Part shown: piece by piece, positions 57,227-64,000 of the stretch
Position numbering within the stretch: the stretch's first letter is position 1
How the letters are laid out: each line of letters starts with the position of its first letter
Source: Melieria omissa
Taxonomy: Eukaryota > Arthropoda > Insecta > Diptera > Ulidiidae
Direction of reading: 5' to 3'
DNA: 64,000 nt
Assembly: GCA_963971225.1 (NCBI GenBank)
Contig: OZ020268.1
Location: 55,489,900-55,553,899 of the forward strand
Translations under genes and position numbers: made by a program
Notes under the pieces: generated by a model
Databases searched by the model: none
Told to the model about the DNA's origin: nothing
Seen by the model: the letters and a program-made list of their open reading frames with translations, nothing else

Positions 57227-57881
57227 TTGAATGAAGCAATCTAATTTAATAAATATGCTTATAAAGTATTTATTTTTCAGCATTAATATTTATTATTACC
57301 ATACCATTTAATACACATAACTTAATAAAACTTATGTTGTTACTTTTTACATATGTCTGCAGGAGCTTTTAATTTTCTCTTTTGCTTGGGAGTGTGATTC
57401 GCTTGCGGAAAGGAGTATGAATTGAATTTAGTATAAGTGGAAGAGTGAAGTATGAAGTGAATAATGTATGGCATTGAGGGTGAGTGCAGATAAGAGCAAA
57501 AAATCAAGAACTTTTTACAGCTATATGCTATAAATCGGACACATGATTGATTGTTGCAATGGCTTCCTTCCAATCTGGCTGATTTTATATTTTCGCAATT
57601 TTAGGCCAAACTGACCTTTTAGCTGCATTTTACTTAGTTTTGACTCTTGTCGGCTTTTTATAAAACAGCACATATTTCAAAATTAACTTATTAGCAACGC
57701 AGAAGTGAACAAAAACAAGTATGATTGGTCAACAGCATGACAAGTGAGTTTATATTAATAATAAGAAATTCATAAAAATTAATCTAACAATACATTATGC
57801 TAATATGAATATGTTAATTACAGCACAAAATAATAATAAAAACATCCAATTGAGTCAATCGCCACAGCAACACAATGGCTT
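57227..57881. other. Convergent 3' region of Rab40 (+) and GID4 (-)
   Basis: About 650 bases of AT-rich sequence holding both 3' UTRs. AATAAA-type strings occur on the plus strand soon after the Rab40 stop (near 57247). No other feature seen. Confidence 0.45.
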
Positions 57882-58634
57882 TTATCTAAACTCGTAAATT
57901 TCCGTGCAACGTTGCAACACATGTTCCAGTTCAATCGACTGATACAACTCCGACGAACGGTGATAGTAGTAGCCTTCCACTTTGCCCGTGGATTTTGTAA
58001 AGCAGATGTAATAGAACCCAGCAAACGAGGCGCCATTAATATCCTTAATAGTGTGATCGGGCACCAGAAAGTGCTCTTTCCAGCGCATAAACACGTAATC
58101 GCTCTTCGCCAGCTTACTATAGTCGAAATTATCCGAATTAAATGTCTCTTCATATTCGGCGAAAGCTTGAAATTTACTCTAAAACGTGAAAAACACAAAA
58201 TATTTAATTGACAAAGTTTGGCTTGATAAATACAAATATTAAAATTTACCCAGTGACCTCGATCGACGTCTTCGTCAGCTTCCCATTTGCGCGTCAAAAA
58301 TGGATATTTTTTCGATATAATCTCGCCATCGAAAAACGTTGTTAAGGTGGGAAATTCAAAAGTTAAACCATTTATTTTCAAATACCCGCAAAGATACGAA
58401 TTTTCCATGTCTATGTGCTGAGTGCAGAAAAGGGTAACAAATATTTAAACAATGATATGTGGTTAATTAATTTTGGTAATCACTAACCTGTAACACAACT
58501 TCGACATCGTAAGAGTTGCCTTGTGATTTTTGAGACCCTTTGAATTTGGATCCATTGTAAAGCTTTGTCTTAGGCACGCCGTCTTGTTTTGAGTTAGCAG
58601 GAGGAGGCGGTGCCGAATCCTCCCTAACAGGCAT
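57882..58634 (-). CDS. GID4: GID4 / Vid24 substrate receptor of the CTLH (GID) E3 ligase
   Basis: Beta-barrel receptor that binds N-terminal proline degrons for the CTLH ubiquitin ligase. Exons 5' to 3': 58488-58634, 58250-58417, 57882-58178, all phase 0, 203 residues. Signature blocks: [91 protein letters not shown] and [18 protein letters not shown], ending IYEFR as in the human protein. The N-terminus is short and proline-rich ([17 protein letters not shown]), without the long extension of vertebrate GID4. Intact. Divergent from Eip55E. Confidence 0.95.
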
Positions 58635-60134
58635 TTTATATGGATTGAACGAAATTTTGAGGCTACAAAATTGAAAAGTATGAGAAATGTTTAGATTTTT
58701 ACAAAGTGTTTTGGAATTAAGAAGTTCTGTACATTAAAAAAGAAAATCATTATTGTAGCTAAAAAAGCATAGTTTTGGCGCAGACTTTCACAACAAACAA
58801 TCAACCATTAGTCAAATCAACAATTTCCCCGTTTAAAAACTATGCGAGATATCAACCACTTTATCTGTGGTTGATATCCGTTGCCGTTGGAGCAGGTTTC
58901 CGCAAGCCTTAACTAGCCTATTTATAGGCTTTTGTTGAATCTAGAAGCTAATTAAACGTTAGTCCTTCCGCAAAAATCTTTACTCAAACTATAAACCAGT
59001 TGCTGGCATCTTTACACTTTCACTAAATCACTACCTCAAGTGACGACGAGCGGGCAAATGCCTAGTTTGAATGTTGCACTGGGGCTCTATAGATTCTTGC
59101 GGAGCGGATATAAAGATATGTTAAGCGTCTGCTCCAGTGCACTGTCAGCCACTCAAACAAGTCTTAAGCGCTAATACCCTTTAGGCTTAAGTCGCATTCA
59201 GCGATGGTATGTGCGTGTGCTAGGGATATCAACAATTCTATATAGAAATTGTAGCACTCATTTGGCAGTTTTCAAATTGTCTAACACTGAAATTGCGCGC
59301 AGATGTGGCTTCCAATGGACACAGGTGTCCGAGTCGTTGCTATGCAATTTGCACCTTTATTCCATAACATTCCAGAGCACTCTCGACAATGCAATGCTTT
59401 ACCTTAGAGACGAAATACAGGCGGCGAAAGTGTTTTGGCGCTTGGCAATTAATCGAAAACGGTACGAGTGCGTAGAAAACTTCAGCGAATTTTGCATGCA
59501 GCTATTGATTGCATGCTACCAAAGCAAGACGACAACACGCAGAATAACTGGAGGCGAGAGCTATTGATATTTTTTTGATAGCACGCAGTGATGCAATGCA
59601 GGTCCAGGCGAGTGCCAAACAGCAGGCAGTCAAATGTCAAAAATGACAGCGCAACTTGTGAACACATATGTGTATGTGTATCTTGTGTGGAATCAAAAGG
59701 CCGAATGGAAAACCAAACCAGCTGACTGCTATGATTTTTGGTTAGAAAAATTCGCCAAATTTGTAGTAATTTGCGAAAAAAAAACATCAAATTCGCTTGG
59801 CGAAGCATTTAAAGTTTACGACAGCTTGCGCAAATAGCAGCGAACAACTAATGTGGCGCTTGATGTTTGGTGTGTTTGCGCAAGCACCAACTCGCTACTG
59901 CCTGTCACTCGCTAATTGGATTCGTAATATTCGCAAATTACGTACTAGGCTCAGTTATTATCAATGAACTAAAGCAACACTACGCACGAGTGAGCATTTG
60001 TCCGTCCGTACAATCGATCTGCCAAATCAGCGTAGCTACTGTTGTTCACTTGTTGGCGGCAGTCGCACTCGTTTCGTAGCATTCGTTGGGCGTGCAGCTG
60101 TGCGGAGTTCAAGTTCAGTAACGTGCCCGACAAC
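58635..60134. other. Divergent promoter region of GID4 (-) and Eip55E (+)
   Basis: 1.5 kb between two start codons that point away from each other. It should hold both promoters and 5' UTRs. Two open frames here (59211-59567 and 59634-59837) have no family resemblance and I do not call them genes. A short palindromic stretch, GATATCAACCACTTTATCTG followed by TGGTTGATATC, lies at 58849-58879. Confidence 0.45.
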
Positions 60135-63100
60135 ATGAGTCCGCCATTCAAGGATCAGCCCAAGGGTTTTGCCACCAAGGCTATACACGCCGGCCAGGAT
60201 CCCGAGCAGTGGAACAGCTACTGTGTTATTCCACCCATTTGCATGAGTACCACCTACAAGCAGCAGGGGCCAGGCGAACACAGAGTGAGTTGGCTTTTTT
60301 TGTTGTTAATTGTTCTTTAATTAGTGAGAGGCAGTAGTCATGCATACTGCTACATGTAGATGACGGATTTCATCACTCGAAGTTGTCCAGCCGATAAGAA
60401 GAAAGCCGGCTGATTGTAGCAGCAGCAATGGTGTGTTGTATCAGTAAATGTGTGTAAAAAACGCATTTGTATCTTTTTTATGACGTTAGCAAATAGTTTA
60501 TTGTTATGGGTGTTGTTTTGTTTTCAATTAGTCGAGTATTTTATGATGTATCCGGCCAAATCACATATAACGACTTTTATAGTTTGATAAATTTCATTGT
60601 CGCCTTAAGTGCCTGACTTAAGTGCTGTTTATATTGAGTTACGCTTTTGTATTTATTTTACTTTCTGCTCACACAAACGATAAATTGTCCTTATATAGTC
60701 GGACAAATAAATATGTGGTTCATTTTGTGGTGCGTTGATAAGTTAAAGAAATTTCAAATATTTACTCAATTATTTAAACTGTTGCAGGCAGCCGTGCACA
60801 TGTACATACATATATATATTTCTTTAGGAGTCGCGTGTGTAGTCAAAGTTCGCCAACGTGTTTTGTTTGTTCAACTTTTTTAGGTTAGGTTCAAAGCGGC
60901 ATAGTATGTGTAGAAAGATTAACGTTGTTTTGCCGTCCCTGTATTGAGCAATGGAGCTGTTTTTACAAACTCATCATAACAATGCGCAGTGTCGGCATAC
61001 AAGGAAGAGGGAGGAGGCAAGAGGGAGGAGTTGGCGGAAGCAATTCTACCAGCGGCATACCCAATTTATTTATTTTTACTTTTTTTGATTATTTGCACAG
61101 CGGCAGCAATTTCCTATATGCGCACTTGTAAATCTTTACATGCATACTATATGTATCTATTTATAATGAACGTAGTAATGGCGGCTAATTTGTAACCTAC
61201 TATATATATTTTTGAAGAAACCTTTTAAGCAACGGTTGAATGAATATATAAACAACGTTTCCATATTACAAAACTTCTTTCAATGGCATTATACGTCTTA
61301 GCGTATTATATCTCAGCTCTACCACAAGAATTGCTACTATTCAAAGTAATTGTTAAGTGCAAAGTAAAATTCAGCAGTTTATGTGCTTCAGATTCAAAAT
61401 CGTTTTTGAACTTGTTGTGGCTATTGTTGTCCGCACTTAAGTGTTTATACTCAATTTGAATTCATTATCTCAATTTCTGCGAAAACTTAGCTCTTTTCGT
61501 ATCTTACACACGTTCTTTCGGTCCATATTTGTATCAATTGCCTCTAACAGCTATCCTGTTTGCAAGTATGACAACATTTTGAGGATATATTAAGCACCTT
61601 TTGAATTTGAGTTGACAAATATTAAAATATTTTGCCTGTAATATTCATCTCTAAGAAATCAGAAGTATGTGACAAATCTAATTGTCAGCAACAGTAAAAC
61701 TGATAAGCGCCTTGACAGCATTAGTTTTGTAATTATAAAAAAATCCATCTATCCACGCCCACTTGACGTAAATTCTATTGCACATTTGTCGTTTGTTATT
61801 AATATGATTATTGCTAATAAAATAATAATTGTTATTGTTTGAAAATCTTAACGGAATATTCAAAGTCATTGTTGCTATACGCATTTAAATAGTGAAATAA
61901 AGCGTGTCGCGCCTATCAGTTCGATAGAGCATTGAACATTTTGCACTTGAGTGAAAGTGGTTTCTGTGGAGCAGCAGTGGTACTGTGGAGCAGCAACCAG
62001 ATAACGACGAATGAGTTTTTGCCTAGTAATATATGACCATACTAATGCTTTAATTAAAAGCAGAAGAAGTAATAGAATTGCTGATAGTAAGAGCCAAGTT
62101 TTGATGGCCTCAAGTTGAGAGTTTATCACTACAATTCAACACTAGTTTTCTGCTTCGTAATTGACGTAAAGATGAAAATGTTCAAAAAAATCGTATTTTA
62201 TGCGAAGGAATATGCTCTACACTAAGTCGTTTATGCTAGCTTGTTTTTTGAATGTATATAAAGCATATGTTGGCTAAAAAAGCATATAAAGGTTTTCTTG
62301 TAATTTCTTATCAGACTAATATATGCTTACGATAAATCGCACTAGTAAATTAGAAGATTGATTTCAATTGATTTAAGCAACGTCTTTTAATTGTAACTTT
62401 GTTAGATCAAATTCAAGAACAACTACTAAATACATGTATTTTGTGATTCTTGCAGGGCTTTGAATACTCGCGCAGCGGCAATCCAACACGTAGTGTCTTG
62501 GAAAGATGCATGGCCGCTTTGGACAATGCCAAATATGGTCTAGCCCTGGCATCGGGCCTGGGTGCCACAACCACTGTGTTGACTATGCTGAATAGTGGCG
62601 ACCATATGGTGGTGGGCGATGATGTCTACGGTGGCACAAGCCGATTGATTAGGTAGGTGGTTGGAAAAAAGGGTTAAAACTGTTGAGCCAATACAATTTT
62701 AAACATAATATTCTGATTAGAGTCCGACCCATTAATCGGCATCGACATCGGCCAATAAAATTGGTATCGGCATCGGCTAAAAAATAAGTATCGGTATCGG
62801 CCTTTTTTGGCCGATGCTACATCGGCCGTTCTTGGTCGATGATGCATCGGCCCATTTTTCTGCTTTCATTTTTGTCCCAACTGGTTCTTATAGTTACCCC
62901 TCTTCAGTAATGTATTTTTAGATACTGTTCAGTATAAATGTTTCCTAGAAATGTTTATTTTTTAAACTAGGTTTTCTTTAGACACAGATTTTCTCGAAAT
63001 GTCTATGCATAGCGTCTCTTAATGTGGATATCAGAAGAAGGGGCATTTAATTTTTCAATCTTATCCTTCTTTTTAACTGGAAGCATTTTTAACAGGCCTT

Positions 63101-64000
63101 TTATTTTTCCAAATTTGTTTTCTGACTTTTTCCCTCTGCATCTGTACAACGGGTCGCAATTTGAGAGTACAAAGTTTAATATAAAAATCGTAATTTTAAG
63201 TTGAATAAAAAACTGAATTTGTATGCAATATTTACGTCACTATTTTTGTTTCTCTCTCAGTAGATTAAATGTGTTAATTAAAACATGTTAATGCATTAGA
63301 ATTCTGAATTCTCTTGTTATTTTATTTCGTTTTTAATTATTTATTTTCTCGTTGTTTTGTTATTTTCTGATGAATATTACAACAATAAGTAAAAGTTCCT
63401 TTTGTTAATTTATAAAATAGACTGTGTATTTGATTGAATTCATTCATGTTATTTTTTTTATATAATCGGCATCGGCATTGGCCGATTTTCGTCCTTTCGG
63501 CCGATTAATCGGCATCGGCCAAACTTGCCCTTCCGGCCGATTAATCGGCATCGGCATCGGCCAAAAAATTTAGCATCGGTCGGACTCTAATTCTGATCCA
63601 TGATTGTTACTTACTACAGGCAGGTGGCTTCGCGTTTGGGCATCTCATCAACATTTGCAGATCCCACCGATTTGGTAGCTTTTAAGGCAGCTTTCCAACC
63701 AAATACCAAGGTGAAAATTATCAACGAATTACTAAACGAAAAAGCATTAAAAAAAAGTATTTTTTTAGTTGGTTTGGGTGGAGACGCCCACGAACCCATT
63801 GGTGAAGGTTGCTGACATTGCAGCTATCAGCAAGCTCAGTCACGAAATGGGCGACATTATTGTTGTGGTGGACAACACCTTCCTCACTTCGTACTTCCAG
63901 CGTCCACTTGAATTGGGCGCCGACATTGTTGCCTACTCACTGACCAAATACATGAACGGCCATACTGATGTCATTATGGGCGGCTTAACGACCAGCTCTG
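60135..64000 (+). CDS. Eip55E: Cystathionine gamma-lyase (trans-sulfuration), 5' portion, partial at right edge
   Basis: PLP enzyme that cleaves cystathionine to cysteine, 2-oxobutyrate and ammonia and can make H2S. Exons 60135-60284, 62456-62652, 63620-63710 and 63769 onward; phases join and the frame is open to base 64000. Family motifs: GFATKAIHAGQDPEQW, PPICMSTTYKQ, FEYSRSGNPTRSVLERCMAA, LASGLGATTTVL, MVVGDDVYGGTSRL, WVETPTNPLVKV, VVVDNTFLTSYFQRPLELGA (aspartate that holds the PLP ring) and SLTKYMNGHTDV with the PLP Schiff-base lysine. The intron at 63711-63768 is only 58 nt. Intron 2 contains a hAT-type MITE. The symbol follows the Drosophila orthologue; the 3' part is outside the window. 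Confidence 0.94.
62718..63589. mobile_element. hAT-type MITE (872 bp) in Eip55E intron 2
   Basis: The terminal inverted repeat TAGAGTCCGACC begins at 62718 and is matched inverted at 63578-63589. The 8-bp target duplication ATTCTGAT is perfect (62710-62717 and 63590-63597), the hAT hallmark. Both subterminal regions are packed with ATCGGC/GGCCGATG motifs in arrays (62735-62850 and 63468-63575). The core is AT-rich with no transposase frame. Confidence 0.9.

Noticed and set aside
57818..58408. Single 196-residue minus-strand frame through the GID4 locus
   Set aside because: It reads through an intron out of frame after EDVDRGHW; the spliced three-exon model restores the GID4 sequence to its normal end.
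59211..59567. 118-residue open frame upstream of Eip55E
   Set aside because: No ATG at its 5' end, no recognisable family and no splice context; probably chance.
59634..59837. 67-residue open frame (MSKMTAQLVNTYVYVYL...)
   Set aside because: Low-complexity composition, no homology that I recognise, lies in a promoter region.
1..64000. CRISPR array, operon or bacterial-type gene cluster
   Set aside because: No regularly spaced direct repeats. All genes are intron-bearing insect genes.

Overview
This window is nuclear DNA from a higher fly (Diptera, Schizophora). The genes are split by short GT-AG introns, intergenic DNA is AT-rich, and the proteins read as close relatives of Drosophila proteins. 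The transposon and SINE mix suggests a tephritid-type fruit fly, but the species is an inference. Many of the genes (Rbcn-3A, CMTr1, dtn, Spx, CkIalpha, Rab40) have, from memory, X-linked Drosophila orthologues, so this may be Muller element A; Eip55E would be an exception.

Layout. 1-7716 (+): the 3' part of Rbcn-3A, a V-ATPase regulator, cut by the left edge. 8729-11257 (+): the mRNA cap methyltransferase CMTr1. 11397-11819: a mariner-derived deletion element. 11930-17218 (+): a complete Ty3/gypsy-type LTR retrotransposon with LTRs that look identical and a 4-bp target duplication. 17418-18276 (+): mRpL16. 20278-30705 (-): the 18-coding-exon TMEM132-family gene detonator. Its 4.8-kb second intron collects transposons: a mariner with a LINE nested in it, two tRNA-derived SINEs, a P-like element, a pogo-like MITE and an I-like LINE remnant. 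31910-33090 (+): Spx/SF3B4, head-to-head with dtn. 34075-36506 (+): COA8, with a non-LTR ORF1 fragment in its intron. 37026-39527 (+): an unnamed RRM-like gene with an 18-nt exon. 40577-42102 (-): mitochondrial seryl-tRNA synthetase. 42454-43826: LINE and mariner remnants. 45656-47367 and 50512-51801 (+): two intact tandem copies of casein kinase I alpha, separated by a TTAA-flanked piggyBac-like element. 52879-55364: a second piggyBac-like element and a fold-back element. 56062-57226 (+): Rab40. 57882-58634 (-): GID4. 60135 to the end (+): Eip55E (cystathionine gamma-lyase), cut by the right edge, with a hAT-type MITE in intron 2.

The host genes are housekeeping or signalling genes with no operon-like relationship. 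The unusual content is the CkIalpha duplication and a dense set of mobile elements, many with clear ends: P-like, hAT, piggyBac-like, pogo-like, mariner, SINE, LINE and gypsy. The most interesting of these are a nonautonomous P-like element, short retroelements whose 3' tails are CCTAA repeats, and two SINEs that share a central domain but carry different 3' tails. I saw no CRISPR array, rRNA or genuine tRNA gene. All exon borders were set by eye from reading frame and splice consensus.
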